Part shown: positions 33,516 to 42,581 of the stretch, in pieces
How positions within the stretch are numbered: the stretch's first letter is position 1
Layout: the number at the start of each line of letters is the position of its first letter
NCBI GenBank assembly: GCA_963675945.1
Contig: OY780932.1
Coordinates: forward strand, 1,674,001 to 1,738,000
Direction of reading: 5' to 3'
Origin: G963556115 sp963675945
Lineage (GTDB): Bacteria; Planctomycetota; SZUA-567
DNA: 64,000 nt
Made by a program: the position numbers and the translations under genes
Notes under the pieces: model-generated
What the model saw: the letters and a program-made list of their open reading frames with translations, nothing else
What the model was told of the DNA's origin: nothing
The model's database searches: none

Positions 33516-34160
33516 TTAAGACTCTTTTGTAAGTCTTTGTGAAATAGATGTTAACTGTTGGCAGATAGCGGGTTGATCCTCAAATTTTTTGTAGGGTAGA
33601 TCGGCAGCGGTAAGATTGGGGTTAGCAGTTATTTTCCGCAGGATTTTTATACCGCTTACTGGGCAGCTGTCACCAGTACCGCAGGAAGCGCAGGTTATAT
33701 TTCCTGGAACAGCTATCTGACCGATTAAGTTCATCTTTTGTAGGTTGCTCAGAGTATGGGCTAAAATATTGTTGATCATCTCGGTCTGGGCTGGATTGAT
33801 TCCGGTAGTAACGGTTATATAGTTCTTTCCGGCAAGCTTACTGGTGAGGTGTCGCAGTGAACCCAGACGTTCAAGCAGAGCCTTGGTAAAAGCGTCAATC
33901 TGCCCGTAAGGGGTATAGCCCCCGATAATGACTGTATCTGCCGCCTGGATTTTTTCTGACAACTCCGGGAAGTCGTCGTTTATTTTACAGATATTATCGT
34001 AGACGCATCTCTTGCAGGCGAAGCAGGGTTTTACCGTTATGTCGCTGAGTTTGACAAATTCAGCGGGCACATCGCTCATCTCCAGTATCTTTTTGATCAG
34101 TCTGTCTGTATTACTGTTGTTAATTGGGCTTCCAGATATTCCAAGAATAGTTTTAGGCAT
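33516..34160 (-). CDS. NADPH-dependent FMN reductase/flavodoxin-like iron-sulfur flavoprotein
   Basis: This 214-residue flavodoxin-fold protein starts MPKTILGISGSPINNSNTDR, with the phosphate-binding loop GSPINNSNT. CFACKRCVYDNIC follows at residues 46-58, a cysteine cluster as in archaeal iron-sulfur flavoproteins. VIIGGYTPYGQIDAFTKALLER is the FMN-contact segment of this family. CASCGTGDSC near residue 160 adds a second cysteine cluster. It likely carries FMN and perhaps a 4Fe-4S cluster and moves electrons in an anaerobe. AGGA precedes the start. It stands alone. Confidence 0.8.
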   Translation of the reverse strand: MPKTILGISGSPINNSNTDRLIKKILEMSDVPAEFVKLSDITVKPCFACKRCVYDNICKINDDFPELSEKIQAADTVIIGGYTPYGQIDAFTKALLERLGSLRHLTSKLAGKNYITVTTGINPAQTEMINNILAHTLSNLQKMNLIGQIAVPGNITCASCGTGDSCPVSGIKILRKITANPNLTAADLPYKKFEDQPAICQQLTSISQRLTKES

Positions 34161-34513
34161 AATAATTCCTGTTTATGGTTATGGATTGATAATGGGATTA
34201 ACCTTAGTATATTGGCTGTTATGAGTGATGTAAAGCCAAATAAGGTGTCATATCCCTTATTTTTTGAGTATATAGAGTGTGGGGTTGGTCGGCAGATATA
34301 GTGTGAGCAGATTGTCTGGCGGTATAAACAAATTATAATATTTTTGAAAGAAGTCTAGAATAAGTCGTAATTATCCGGTATAGAGTCCGATAATGTGGGC
34401 TGGGGTTTAACGACTGGTTGGGATATTTTGTTGGCTTTAGCCGGGGTGCAGCGTTACTGATTGTATAGGTGTGGTAGCGCTGGTGTCCGGATAAAGGTTA
34501 CAAGGATTTGCAT
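34161..34513. other. Intergenic region with nothing recognised
   Basis: No supported gene, RNA or strong hairpin was seen in these 353 bases between the divergent flavoprotein and small membrane protein genes; promoters for both should lie here. Confidence 0.35.
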
Positions 34514-34711
34514 ATGGAATTGATTGATATTACTATCTTCTTTCTTATCGGTATTTTTGGGGGAGCGTGGGGATTTTATTATGTTGCAACCTGGAAGCCC
34601 GGTGGTTTGCAGCGCAAGTTGTTGCTGGCGGTTAGCGGCTGTTGTTGTTTGCTGGCGGTGGTGACCGCGTTGTATCTTCTGGCGGCACTGTTTTTACTGA
34701 ACGGTATATAA
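34514..34711 (+). CDS. Small two-helix membrane protein, unknown
   Basis: This 65-residue protein is mostly hydrophobic: one helix at about 4-25, a short loop TWKPGGLQRK, then a helix at about 36-62 that includes CCC. AAGGA lies seven bases before the ATG. It precedes an unknown secreted protein by 18 bp, so the two are likely cotranscribed. I do not recognise a family. Confidence 0.55.
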   Translation: MELIDITIFFLIGIFGGAWGFYYVATWKPGGLQRKLLLAVSGCCCLLAVVTALYLLAALFLLNGI

Positions 34712-34729
34712 AGTAAAGGAATAAAGAAT

Positions 34730-35494
34730 ATGCGGAAATTTGCATCTAGGTTATTTATGCTGTTGCTGGCTGTACTTATTGCACGGGTGGAGAGTAGTGA
34801 AATAGAGTATGGTGCTGTGGCAGGTGGAGCGAGGGTTGAGGTTAGGGTGAGTGAAGGGCTTGCAGGTGCTGCGCCGCGACCGCTTCTGCTGCGCCGGGAG
34901 AGTGCGACCTGTGTGCGTCGTGGCAGTACCGAGATTAGCAACGCTCTGCTGGCGTTGAAGCGGCTTTCGTCAGAACTCCTTCTCTTTGAACTCAAGCTTT
35001 GCGAGCGGGGTGAGGAGGAGGATATCTGTGGGATTGTAGATATAGCTGCAGGCGACGAAGTTGAGTATACGGGGGCGGATTCGGGAGGAACCGGATATAC
35101 CCTGAATTTCAAGTTTGAAAATGAGATGGTTATTATCGGTAGTAGTGAGGGAGTTATAATAGCGCCGGATGGGGTTTATGAGTATCTGGAGGATGGTGTC
35201 AGGGTTAAGGAGTCGGCGGCGGTCAAGCTGGTGGAGTCGTTGCCGCCGGTACTGACCGGTCTGAACAGCTATAATCGGCCGTATACACTGACGGCGGAGT
35301 GGAGTGAGTTGCCGGAGTTTCCCGGTATAAACTGGTACCAGCTCACTGCTCTGCATACACCTGATAGTTCGATTATAGCCGAATTTGCGGTTGCTGTAGA
35401 TCTTAGCTCGGTGTACCGCATAGATACTGATTTGCCGGAACCGGTGCTGATCTTTGGGCAGGAGCGGATGGCGGTTGTAACTTCAGTGGGATAA
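34730..35494 (+). CDS. Secreted protein of unknown function
   Basis: The 254-residue protein begins with a signal peptide (MRKFASRLFMLLLAVLIARV, cut near VESS). The mature part is rich in beta-strand-like segments and acidic residues. Three cysteines at about 61, 88 and 96 could form a disulfide. I see no known catalytic motif. Segments such as IIAPDGVYEYLEDGVRV suggest a beta-rich carrier or binding domain. It follows the small membrane protein by 18 bp and ends before a strong hairpin at 35563. Confidence 0.6.
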   Translation: MRKFASRLFMLLLAVLIARVESSEIEYGAVAGGARVEVRVSEGLAGAAPRPLLLRRESATCVRRGSTEISNALLALKRLSSELLLFELKLCERGEEEDICGIVDIAAGDEVEYTGADSGGTGYTLNFKFENEMVIIGSSEGVIIAPDGVYEYLEDGVRVKESAAVKLVESLPPVLTGLNSYNRPYTLTAEWSELPEFPGINWYQLTALHTPDSSIIAEFAVAVDLSSVYRIDTDLPEPVLIFGQERMAVVTSVG

Positions 35495-35562
35495 GGCTAT
35501 TGGTAAATATCATCAGTTTGTAAAATACTTGTTTTAATCTAAATGTAATAATGATTAGTGCT

Positions 35563-35595
35563 ACTTCGCCCCTCAGTTTGACTGGGGGGCGAAGT
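35563..35595 (+). terminator. Hairpin after the secreted protein gene
   Basis: ACTTCGCCCCTCAG and CTGGGGGGCGAAGT form a 14-bp stem with a five-base loop. The following sequence has few T residues, so it is a weak intrinsic terminator at best. Confidence 0.45.
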
Positions 35596-35630
35596 GTTTG
35601 AGGGTGGGGGAGATAATATCCAGGCTGTTC

Positions 35631-35658
35631 TTGACAAAGTTGTATTTTCTGTTATAAT
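35631..35658 (+). promoter_or_regulatory. Strong sigma70 promoter of the amino-acid ABC operon
   Basis: Consensus TTGACA and TATAAT are separated by 16 bases. Transcription would begin near 35665, leaving an untranslated leader of about 340 bases before the start codon. Confidence 0.7.
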
Positions 35659-35664
35659 CTTTCG

Positions 35665-36008
35665 TGTATGAAATATTATGATATGAAGTTTTAGTGAAGA
35701 AAAGTTCTGTATTGAAATATTTTGCTGTTCTGTATTTTGTTGTAGCACATGGCTGGTTGCTGTGGTAATAAAGAGTTCGCGCTTGATTGCTGTTGGGTTG
35801 TGCAGTAATGTTCTAAGGCGTTTGTATGTATGGGTTTGGCGTGTGTGTAAGGAGTCTCGGCAGGATAGAGTTGAGTAGAAGATTATTACTTCATATCTGG
35901 GTGTAACGGCATTGTCATCGGCGGAAAATGCAGCAATGGGGTGCGGTGTGGTCGTTTGGGTAGCGGTTGTTACGGGTAATGTCAGATACGAAAGAAGAAG
36001 GGTTAATA
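35665..36008 (+). other. Long untranslated leader of the amino-acid ABC operon
   Basis: About 340 transcribed bases separate the promoter from the start codon at 36009. I could not match it to a T-box, lysine, glycine or SAM riboswitch by eye, and no upstream reading frame with a ribosome site is convincing. Confidence 0.4.
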
Positions 36009-37454
36009 ATGAAAAGAGCTCTATTTGCAGTGATATGTGGCATCTATTTCTGCTTGGCTCTGCTCTGGATGCAGGGTGGGGTCGCGGCGGCAGCTGAGGC
36101 GGATAGCGAGCAGCCATTCAAGGTGGCGCTTACCGGAAAGTTTCCTCCATTCAGTTATTATAATAAGGAAGGGGAACTGGCAGGTTTTGATGTGGATGTA
36201 TCAAAGGAAATCGCCAGGCGCCTCGGGCGTAAGGTTGAGATAATCGCGACCGAGTGGGACGGTATTCTCGCCGGTCTGCTGGCGGATAAGTATGATGCGA
36301 TTATTGGGTCGATGGCGATTACCCCGGAGCGAGCCGAGGTGGTCAATTTTTCTAAACCGTACTATCAGTCGGGAGCGCAGCTCTTTATCCACCGGGACAA
36401 TCCGAATAAGGTCTATAGTATCAAAGAGTGTAATGGCAAGAAGATCTCGGCGGTTCTGGGTGAGACCTATCAGCGGTATCTGGAGGAGAACTTTCCCAAG
36501 ATCGAGGTGGTAACACTGAAGTCAAGTGTTGATATCTTTGAGATGCTGGAAGCGAAGCGGATTACCGGTTTTGTAACCGATAAGCTCGTCGGTGCCTGGC
36601 AGGTCAAGTCTGCGGGCAGACCCTTTGTGCCGGTAGGTTCGATGCTCTATGCTGAGGATATTGCTATCCCGGTGAAGAAGGAAGACAGTGCCTTGTTGGC
36701 GCAGATCAACGAGGCTTTGAATGCAATGCGCAGCGATGGTACGATGCAGAAGATCAATGATAAGTACTTTGGCTTATCCAGCGGTGACAGCGACGGGGTC
36801 GGTGAGAAGATGACTACCGAGGTGATTGTGAGCAAGCTGGTAAGGGGATTTGCGGTGACTCTGGCGATTGCTGCCGCCTCACTGATTATCGGTTTTATCC
36901 TGGCTGTTCCCTGCGGGGTGGTGCTGAATAATTATAGTGGAGGGTGGAAATTGGTCTATTGGCCGGTGCGTACACTTGTTGATTTTATCCGCGGTACACC
37001 GGTATTGATTCAGCTCCTCTTCGCCTGGATGGGGCTGGGTTTGTCGCCGTATGTGGCGGCGGTGGCGACGCTCGGTATCAACTCGATGGCGTACATGGCC
37101 GAGGTGATTCGTTCCGGGTTGATGAGTGTGGACTATGGGCAGATCAAGTCCGGGCAGGCGTTGGGGCTGAGCCGGTATCAGACCTTTTCTCTGATTGTCT
37201 GGCCCCAGGCCTTCCGGGTAGCGATACCGCCACTCATGAATTCGATTGTAGCTCTGACCAAGGATACGGCGTTGGTCGCGGTTATTTCGGTGGCTGAGGT
37301 TATACGGGAGGCGCAGTCGATTATCTCGGTTACCTTTGAGCCTACGAAGTATTACTTTATTGTTGCGGTGATGTTCTTTATCGTGACCTTCCCCTTGATG
37401 AAGCTGGCAGGAGCCTTGGAGAAGAAGATTCGTCAGAAAGGATTTGTACAATGA
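36009..37454 (+). CDS. Amino-acid ABC transporter, binding protein fused to permease
   Basis: The start at 36009 has AAGG upstream and opens a signal peptide, ending near AAAAEADSE. Residues 35-260 are a polar-amino-acid binding domain (FKVALTGKFPPFSYYNKEGE, AGFDVDVSKEIARRLG, GSMAITPERAEVVNFSKPYY). Residues 275-480 are a MetI-type permease with five helices and the EAA loop GQALGLSRYQTFSLIVWPQA that contacts the ATPase. Such binding-domain-permease fusions occur in glutamine-type transporters (as in Gram-positives and some anaerobes) and tether the receptor to the channel. The stop overlaps the ATPase start. The ligand is a polar amino acid, not further resolved. Confidence 0.92.
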   Translation: MKRALFAVICGIYFCLALLWMQGGVAAAAEADSEQPFKVALTGKFPPFSYYNKEGELAGFDVDVSKEIARRLGRKVEIIATEWDGILAGLLADKYDAIIGSMAITPERAEVVNFSKPYYQSGAQLFIHRDNPNKVYSIKECNGKKISAVLGETYQRYLEENFPKIEVVTLKSSVDIFEMLEAKRITGFVTDKLVGAWQVKSAGRPFVPVGSMLYAEDIAIPVKKEDSALLAQINEALNAMRSDGTMQKINDKYFGLSSGDSDGVGEKMTTEVIVSKLVRGFAVTLAIAAASLIIGFILAVPCGVVLNNYSGGWKLVYWPVRTLVDFIRGTPVLIQLLFAWMGLGLSPYVAAVATLGINSMAYMAEVIRSGLMSVDYGQIKSGQALGLSRYQTFSLIVWPQAFRVAIPPLMNSIVALTKDTALVAVISVAEVIREAQSIISVTFEPTKYYFIVAVMFFIVTFPLMKLAGALEKKIRQKGFVQ

Positions 37455-38146
37455 TTGAAATAAAAGATCTCTCATATAAATATCCCGGCAGCGCCATGCC
37501 GGTATTGAAGAATATCAATATCCAGTTGCCGCAAGAGCATTTCTTTGCCATACTCGGGCAGAGCGGCTCGGGCAAGACTACGCTACTTAATTGTATCGCT
37601 AAGTTTCTCAAGCCGACAACGGGGAGTATTACCATTGAGGGTAAGAATATCAGAGAGATGGAGCGAAAAGAATTTCGCTCGCAGCTTGGGGTGGTGTTTC
37701 AGCGATTGAATCTATTTCCGCATCTGACGGTGGCGCGGAATCTGACCCTGGCTCCGACCAAGGTTCTGGGTAAAACGGAGACGGAGGCTCTGGACGAGGC
37801 GCATGAGATGCTGGCGCGTCTGGCAATTGCCGAACTGGCAGAGAGATATCCGGCGCAGATCAGTGGCGGGCAGGCGCAGCGTGTAGCCATCGCCAGGGCG
37901 CTGATGCTCCAGCCGAAGTATATGCTTCTGGATGAACCGACAAGTGCGCTTGATGCGCAGACGACAGGTGACTTTGCTGCCTGGCTCTCAGAACTCCAGT
38001 CCGAGACCTGTTTTATTATTGTTACGCATGATCTGCCGTTTGCCAGTATGACTGCGTCAAGGGGATTGATTCTGGATGCGGGTGAGGTAATATCTACCGG
38101 AAATATCAAGGAGATTGTCTCGCAGTCTACTGAGGCTGTAACTTAG
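37451..38146 (+). CDS. Amino-acid ABC transporter ATPase
   Basis: The 231-residue protein has Walker A GQSGSGKTTL (about 36-45), signature ISGGQAQRVAIARAL, Walker B MLLDEPTSALD, and H-loop VTHD. This is the GlnQ/HisP-like layout without extra domains. Its ATG overlaps the stop of the receptor-permease gene by 4 bp (ATGA), so the two proteins are coupled and form one transporter. Confidence 0.92.
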   Translation: MIEIKDLSYKYPGSAMPVLKNINIQLPQEHFFAILGQSGSGKTTLLNCIAKFLKPTTGSITIEGKNIREMERKEFRSQLGVVFQRLNLFPHLTVARNLTLAPTKVLGKTETEALDEAHEMLARLAIAELAERYPAQISGGQAQRVAIARALMLQPKYMLLDEPTSALDAQTTGDFAAWLSELQSETCFIIVTHDLPFASMTASRGLILDAGEVISTGNIKEIVSQSTEAVT

Positions 38147-38226
38147 GCAGTTTTGAATGAAACATATAGATACTGTAACCGCAAACTGGAAAGATAACTA
38201 GCAAGTATTTAAAGTTTATAATTCGG

Positions 38227-38255
38227 GCGCAACTGCTTATGATGAGTGGTTGCGC
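38227..38255 (+). terminator. Hairpin after the amino-acid ABC operon
   Basis: GCGCAAC and GTTGCGC form a seven-base perfect stem, extended by CT/AG pairs after a mismatch, followed by a moderately T-rich tail. It is a plausible terminator in the 279-bp gap before the epimerase-like gene, which otherwise shows nothing. Confidence 0.45.
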
Positions 38256-38425
38256 TGCATATTTTATGAGTAGTATTTGGGGTTGGTGTTTATAAGTAAA
38301 TGCTTGAATAAAGTTGACTAAGGGGGAGGAGAGGGTATTATGAAGTAGGCATGTGTCGGAATCTAAGATTCGGGTGCGGTGGGTGTTTTTGGGTTATGGT
38401 GCGGTAGGGTATAAGGAGGTTAGTA

Positions 38426-39307
38426 ATGGTCTGTGTAAACAAGGTCGGGGTGCATTTTGCGGTATTTGCAGAGAGTTATGCGGATGAACAGCTGCAGTAT
38501 ATTGTCAAGGCCAGGGAGACGGGATTTGATCTGCTCGAGATCGACGGGGCGTATATTGTCGGCCTGGATAGCGCCAGAGCCGAAACGCTCAAAGCCGAGT
38601 CTGAGCGCCAGGGCATAACCCTGGTCGGTTCGATGGGGTTGCCGGTTGGGTGCGATATCGGTAGCCCGGACGCAGCCGAGCGGGAGCGAGGCAAGGAGTT
38701 TCTTACCAAGTGTGCGGTGAATATGCAGCGAGCCGGGATCAAGGAGTGTAGCGGTCTGGTGCATAGTGCTTGGAACGGTAAGATTACGGAACTTGCAGAG
38801 AAGCCCGTATACTGGGAAAATAGTGTGAAGTCCATGCAGGAACTGTGCCGGGTATTCGCCGATAACGGGGTGATCTTCAATGTCGAGGTGGTCAACCGCT
38901 TTGAGAATTTTCTGATAAATACCTGCGCGGAGGCGAATCAGTACCTTGATGCTGTCGGGAGCGCGAATCTGGGGCTGCACCTGGATACCTTCCATATGAA
39001 TATCGAGGAGAATTCCTTTGTTGAGGCGATCAATCAGGCCGGTTCCAGACTCAATCATTTTCATATCGGTGAGAATAACCGGAAGATGCCGGGGCTCGGG
39101 ATGTTGCCGTGGCGGGAGATCTTTAGTGCACTCAAGGTGATTGGCTATACTGGTCCGGTATCAATGGAGCCGTTTGTCAAGGCGCAAGGGGATATCGCCA
39201 AGGCGGTATCGCTCTACCATGATCTTATGGAGTATGATAAAGTAGAGGAGGCGGTGCGTCAGTCGGGTATCTTTGTGCGAAATCTGCTGGTTGATATTAT
39301 GGGGTAG
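38426..39307 (+). CDS. Sugar phosphate isomerase/epimerase-like TIM barrel (tagatose/psicose 3-epimerase type)
   Basis: The 293-residue protein belongs to the xylose-isomerase-like AP_endonuc_2 fold. The four metal ligands of D-tagatose/D-psicose 3-epimerases are visible: Glu in NVEVVNRFEN, Asp in LHLDTFHMN, His in NHFHIGENNR, and Glu in VSMEPFV. VGVHFAVFAESYADEQLQ at the start resembles the first strand of that family. AAGGAGG lies seven bases before the start. It is alone in its transcription unit. It may act on a ketose linked to the xylulokinase locus, but this is only an idea. Confidence 0.8.
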   Translation: MVCVNKVGVHFAVFAESYADEQLQYIVKARETGFDLLEIDGAYIVGLDSARAETLKAESERQGITLVGSMGLPVGCDIGSPDAAERERGKEFLTKCAVNMQRAGIKECSGLVHSAWNGKITELAEKPVYWENSVKSMQELCRVFADNGVIFNVEVVNRFENFLINTCAEANQYLDAVGSANLGLHLDTFHMNIEENSFVEAINQAGSRLNHFHIGENNRKMPGLGMLPWREIFSALKVIGYTGPVSMEPFVKAQGDIAKAVSLYHDLMEYDKVEEAVRQSGIFVRNLLVDIMG

Positions 39308-39371
39308 GCGATTATTCGCAGTAGGGGTAGTTGTTAAGTCTATCGACTTGGTAAAATGGAAGGATGATTTT

Positions 39372-39394
39372 AGCCCTCAGCAACGCTGAGGGCT
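39372..39394 (+). terminator. Terminator hairpin after the epimerase-like gene
   Basis: AGCCCTCAG and CTGAGGGCT form a perfect nine-base stem with a five-base loop, followed by GTGTTGTTTCT. It lies between convergent genes and may serve both. Confidence 0.55.
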
Positions 39395-39452
39395 GTGTTG
39401 TTTCTAATTGCGTCAGATATAATATGAAGCTTGATAGTTGGAGATAGGATAA

Positions 39453-40244
39453 TTAATAGAGGTAGGGCTGTGCTGGCTGCGCGGTCTCCTTGATAACCGG
39501 ATCTTTGATGACCGGGATGAGTTGATCACCCTTGGTGATAGGGGCGTAGGTGCCGCTGATCTCGACCCAGGAGTCGCTGAGCAGTCCGGGGGGAGTCTGA
39601 CCGGAGACGAGAACCGCTGCGGGCAGGGCGTCGGCGACACAGCAGGTAATGACGAAACGGTAGAGGATAGCTACGCCGTCACCATACTCGGCGGCGATCT
39701 CCGGATCGTCGGTGTGGAGCATACCGATGAGGCTGATTTGTTGTCCGGTGTATTTATCCGGGAAGTCGTAGAGATCGAGGATGGTAATAGCTTCGGTATT
39801 GCGGTCGAAGGTCTGAGGATACTGCGCGAGGAGTTCTCCCTCCAGATCCGGATTGTCTGCAACTTCGGAGTAGTCGGCTGGTGTCGCTGCGGTTGCATTC
39901 TGACTACGGTTGATCGTAGGTGGGCCGATACGGCGTTTGGCGTAACTGTCACCGCCGAGGTACTGCCCCTGTGTATTGAGGAAGTAGAAGAGCGGTAGAA
40001 GGAGAATCGCGACGCGCAGGATGGTGCCGGAAGAATTATGCGCCGCATCTGGAGCCGGAGCGAGCAGGGCGGTGAGCAGAAAGGCGAGCAGGGCTACGCC
40101 GCCGCCAATAAGAATAAATGCGAACTCCGGGCGCAGGAAGAGGGTGTACTCTCCGCTGTAGAGCAGCTTGACGATAACCGAGAGCCAGAAGGTATAGAGC
40201 GGAATCTTCCAGGGAATGGAGTTGAGTAATTTGTTCAGTCGCAT
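39453..40244 (-). CDS. TIGR03943-family membrane protein, partner of DUF318 permease
   Basis: The 263-residue protein has two or three N-terminal helices (to about residue 110) and then a C-terminal extracytoplasmic domain. The segments ITILDLYDFPDKYTGQQISL, VARFVITCCVADA-like FVITCCVADALPAA and GLLSDSWVEISGTYAPI match the TIGR03943 family (B. subtilis YcgQ type). It overlaps the stop of the DUF318 permease gene by one base, the standard arrangement for this pair. Metal handling, probably zinc, has been suggested for the pair; here the neighbouring ZnuA supports that. The exact transport role is not established. Confidence 0.85.
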   Translation of the reverse strand: MRLNKLLNSIPWKIPLYTFWLSVIVKLLYSGEYTLFLRPEFAFILIGGGVALLAFLLTALLAPAPDAAHNSSGTILRVAILLLPLFYFLNTQGQYLGGDSYAKRRIGPPTINRSQNATAATPADYSEVADNPDLEGELLAQYPQTFDRNTEAITILDLYDFPDKYTGQQISLIGMLHTDDPEIAAEYGDGVAILYRFVITCCVADALPAAVLVSGQTPPGLLSDSWVEISGTYAPITKGDQLIPVIKDPVIKETAQPAQPYLY

Positions 40245-41308
40245 CAGCAGTACCTTTCCAGCATCTCGATGATGCTACTTACGGTGAAGACGCTCAGCAG
40301 GATGGTGAGTGCCAGGGCGATGATTGTGCGCCGGGTAAAGACCTGCTGGTACATGAGCAGCAGCTTGAGGTCGAAGATGGGGCCGGTGAGCATAAAGGCG
40401 AGCTGCGAACTAAGCGGTAGGAGGTTGCGCAATGAGGCGGCAATGAAGGCATCGGTCTCGGAACAAAGGTTGAGCAGAACCGCCAGGGCAATTAGTAGCA
40501 GGGTTGGCAGTACTGGATAGGATGAGAAACGAGTGAAGAACTCGCGGTCGATATAGGTCTGCGCCAGTGCGGCGATGAAGGCACCGATGACCAGATAATG
40601 CCCGGCAGTAAGGAAGTCTTCAGAGGCATGGGTCAGGGCGGCGTAGAGCTTACGGACGAAGAGCCGGGCAGGACTGGTGCTTGTAGCGGACTCCAGGTGG
40701 GAGTGCGTATGGGCGCAGCAGGAGCAGGAGTGGTTATGAGCCGGGTGTGCGGTGATACTCGCCAGGAGCACCGGCTTACCGCTGAGTAGGCGTTGCAGGA
40801 TGAGGGCGATGCCGACGGCTAGGGTGTAACCGAGGAGGAGGCGGAGCCCGGCGATGCGCCAGTCCCATTGATAGGCCAGGGCGGTGGAGAAGGCGACCAG
40901 TGGGTTGACCGCCGGCCCGCCGAGGAGGTAAGCAATGGCGGCGGCTGGAGGCAGACCTTTGCCACAGAGTCGGCGGACTACCGGTACGATTGCGCACTCG
41001 CAGATCGGCAGGATAAGTCCCAGTCCGGCGGCAATGAAGATAGGGAGGACTCTGCCGGCGGGGATGAGGCGGTTCAGGCGTTCGCGGCTGACGAAGGCTT
41101 CGATGATACCGCCAATAAGCGAACCGAGGAGCATGAAGGGGGCGGCCTCGAACATGATGGCGCAGAAGACGACGGAGAAGGTCTTGATCGACTCCTGCCG
41201 GTGGTACAGGATCAGCAGCAGATAAGCGCCACCGATGAAGAGCAGGCTCAGAATGAGCGGTATGCGACTTCGGGGTTTTACCGTCTGTGTGGGTTGACAG
41301 GTACTCAT
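40244..41308 (-). CDS. DUF318-family permease with His/Cys-rich cytoplasmic loop
   Basis: The 354-residue protein has two similar halves of four helices each, typical of DUF318 permeases: CECAIVPVVRRLCGKGLP with GGPAVNPLVAFSTA in half one, and CSETDAFIAASLRNLLP with GPIFDLKLLLMYQ in half two. Between them lies HPAHNHSCSCCAHTHSHLE, a loop rich in histidine and cysteine that should bind metal. The start was placed at the ATG at 41308; the frame is open 90 bp further but without homology or ribosome site. It is followed by TIGR03943 with one-base overlap and preceded by znuA. Confidence 0.85.
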   Translation of the reverse strand: MSTCQPTQTVKPRSRIPLILSLLFIGGAYLLLILYHRQESIKTFSVVFCAIMFEAAPFMLLGSLIGGIIEAFVSRERLNRLIPAGRVLPIFIAAGLGLILPICECAIVPVVRRLCGKGLPPAAAIAYLLGGPAVNPLVAFSTALAYQWDWRIAGLRLLLGYTLAVGIALILQRLLSGKPVLLASITAHPAHNHSCSCCAHTHSHLESATSTSPARLFVRKLYAALTHASEDFLTAGHYLVIGAFIAALAQTYIDREFFTRFSSYPVLPTLLLIALAVLLNLCSETDAFIAASLRNLLPLSSQLAFMLTGPIFDLKLLLMYQQVFTRRTIIALALTILLSVFTVSSIIEMLERYC

Positions 41309-41408
41309 GATTATTCGGGTGCTTCCTCTCTTGGGATTAGAGTAACTCCGTTGCTGGAGAGTAGTATCCGGCAGCGGAATGGTTTGTGCTAAGAGCATAA
41401 ATGCTGGG

Positions 41409-42449
41409 TTATTTTGTGCCGAGCGTCTGACGGATCAATTTCAGGTTCTGCTCCATGATTTTCTGGTAGTAGTCGCGTGGGGTGGTCTCCGGCCCGCTCG
41501 CTACCGGGTCGATCTCGATGACTGCGATACCGGTCTCGCGAGCCAGGGTCTTGGCGGCTTTGTCCGGGAACTGCGGTTCGGTAAATATTGCTCCGGGCTT
41601 CTCATTCTGGATTATCTTGATGATATGGTGCAGACGAGCTGCCGAGGGTTCCTGACCGTGGGGTTGGAGTACCGCGACAATCTTCAGTCCCAGATCGCGG
41701 GCGAGATAATCGAAGACACCGTGGGGTTCGATTATCTTTTTATTGACGAGTTGGGTGCCGGTCTGAACAAACTTCTGGTTGAGTGCGGTGAGGGCTGCAG
41801 TGTAGTTCCGGGTATTTTCAAGGATACCTTCGGCGTGTGCAGGATCGATCGCAGCGAGAGCATTGCCGATATTGACGCTTATCCGGGCGGCAAGATTCGG
41901 GCTGACAAAGAGGTGCGGATTGACCCCGGCGTGGTGGTGGTGCTGCTGTTCTTCGTCAGCATGGTGCGTGTGGTGTTGTTCGGCTTCGTGGTCAATATCA
42001 TGGTGCGTGTCGTGCTCGTCATGCTGTTCAGCGTCATGGTGCGTGTCGTGATCCTCATGGTGTTCAGCGTCAGCGTCTTCCTCTTCGCTATAGTTCAGGA
42101 GTGCGTCGATACCGCTTGAGCTATTGATAATGTGGATGTCGGGGTTGGCTTCCGTGATCGGAGCCCCGAGAAACTCCTCCATACCCAGTCCATTGATGAT
42201 CAGCACCTCGGCTCTGGCTATCTTCTGTAGATCCTGGGGGGTGAGGGTATAATCGTGGGGGCAGCCGGCGGCGGCCGGGAGCATTAATTTGAGGGTGACC
42301 CCGGGTATACCGTCGACGATATTCCGGGTAAACTGGTAGAGCGGGAAGGTGGTGCAGAGAATTTCGAGTTGTCCCTGAGTTTGTTCGGCGCAGAAAGCAG
42401 AGCTGCCGAGCAGGAACAGGGAGAAGAGAAGAGTAAGTAATTTTTTCAT
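41409..42449 (-). CDS. znuA: Zinc ABC transporter substrate-binding protein (ZnuA/TroA family), orphan
   Basis: The start at 42449 follows GGAGG and opens a signal peptide MKKLLTLLFSLFLLGSSAFC. The 346-residue protein has the cluster-9 fold: LEILCTTFPLYQFTRNIVDG, AAGCPHDYTLTPQDLQKI (first His), a very long loop of Asp, Glu and about 20 His (near residues 125-185), HHHHAGVNPHLFVSPN (second His), EPHGVFDYLARDLG (third His) and IFTEPQFPDK plus IEIDPVA. His-rich loops of this kind mark zinc carriers. No ZnuB or ZnuC is adjacent; instead a DUF318/TIGR03943 pair follows on the same strand, so these may share the metal. Confidence 0.9.
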   Translation of the reverse strand: MKKLLTLLFSLFLLGSSAFCAEQTQGQLEILCTTFPLYQFTRNIVDGIPGVTLKLMLPAAAGCPHDYTLTPQDLQKIARAEVLIINGLGMEEFLGAPITEANPDIHIINSSSGIDALLNYSEEEDADAEHHEDHDTHHDAEQHDEHDTHHDIDHEAEQHHTHHADEEQQHHHHAGVNPHLFVSPNLAARISVNIGNALAAIDPAHAEGILENTRNYTAALTALNQKFVQTGTQLVNKKIIEPHGVFDYLARDLGLKIVAVLQPHGQEPSAARLHHIIKIIQNEKPGAIFTEPQFPDKAAKTLARETGIAVIEIDPVASGPETTPRDYYQKIMEQNLKLIRQTLGTK

Positions 42450-42581
42450 GTGATGCCTCCAGTCAATGGTTAATTTTCCGTTGCCTCTGGTTTGCTCTCT
42501 GCCGGTATACTCCAGCAGCAACTGCCAACCAACGCGGCGGGAAATGGTTGAAGCGTAGGGGTAAGAATAGTTGAACTTGAT

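Noticed and set aside
35665..36008. T-box, lysine or glycine riboswitch in the amino-acid transporter leader
   Set aside because: No T-box AGGGTGGNACCGCG or other diagnostic core could be found; it is left as an uncharacterised leader.
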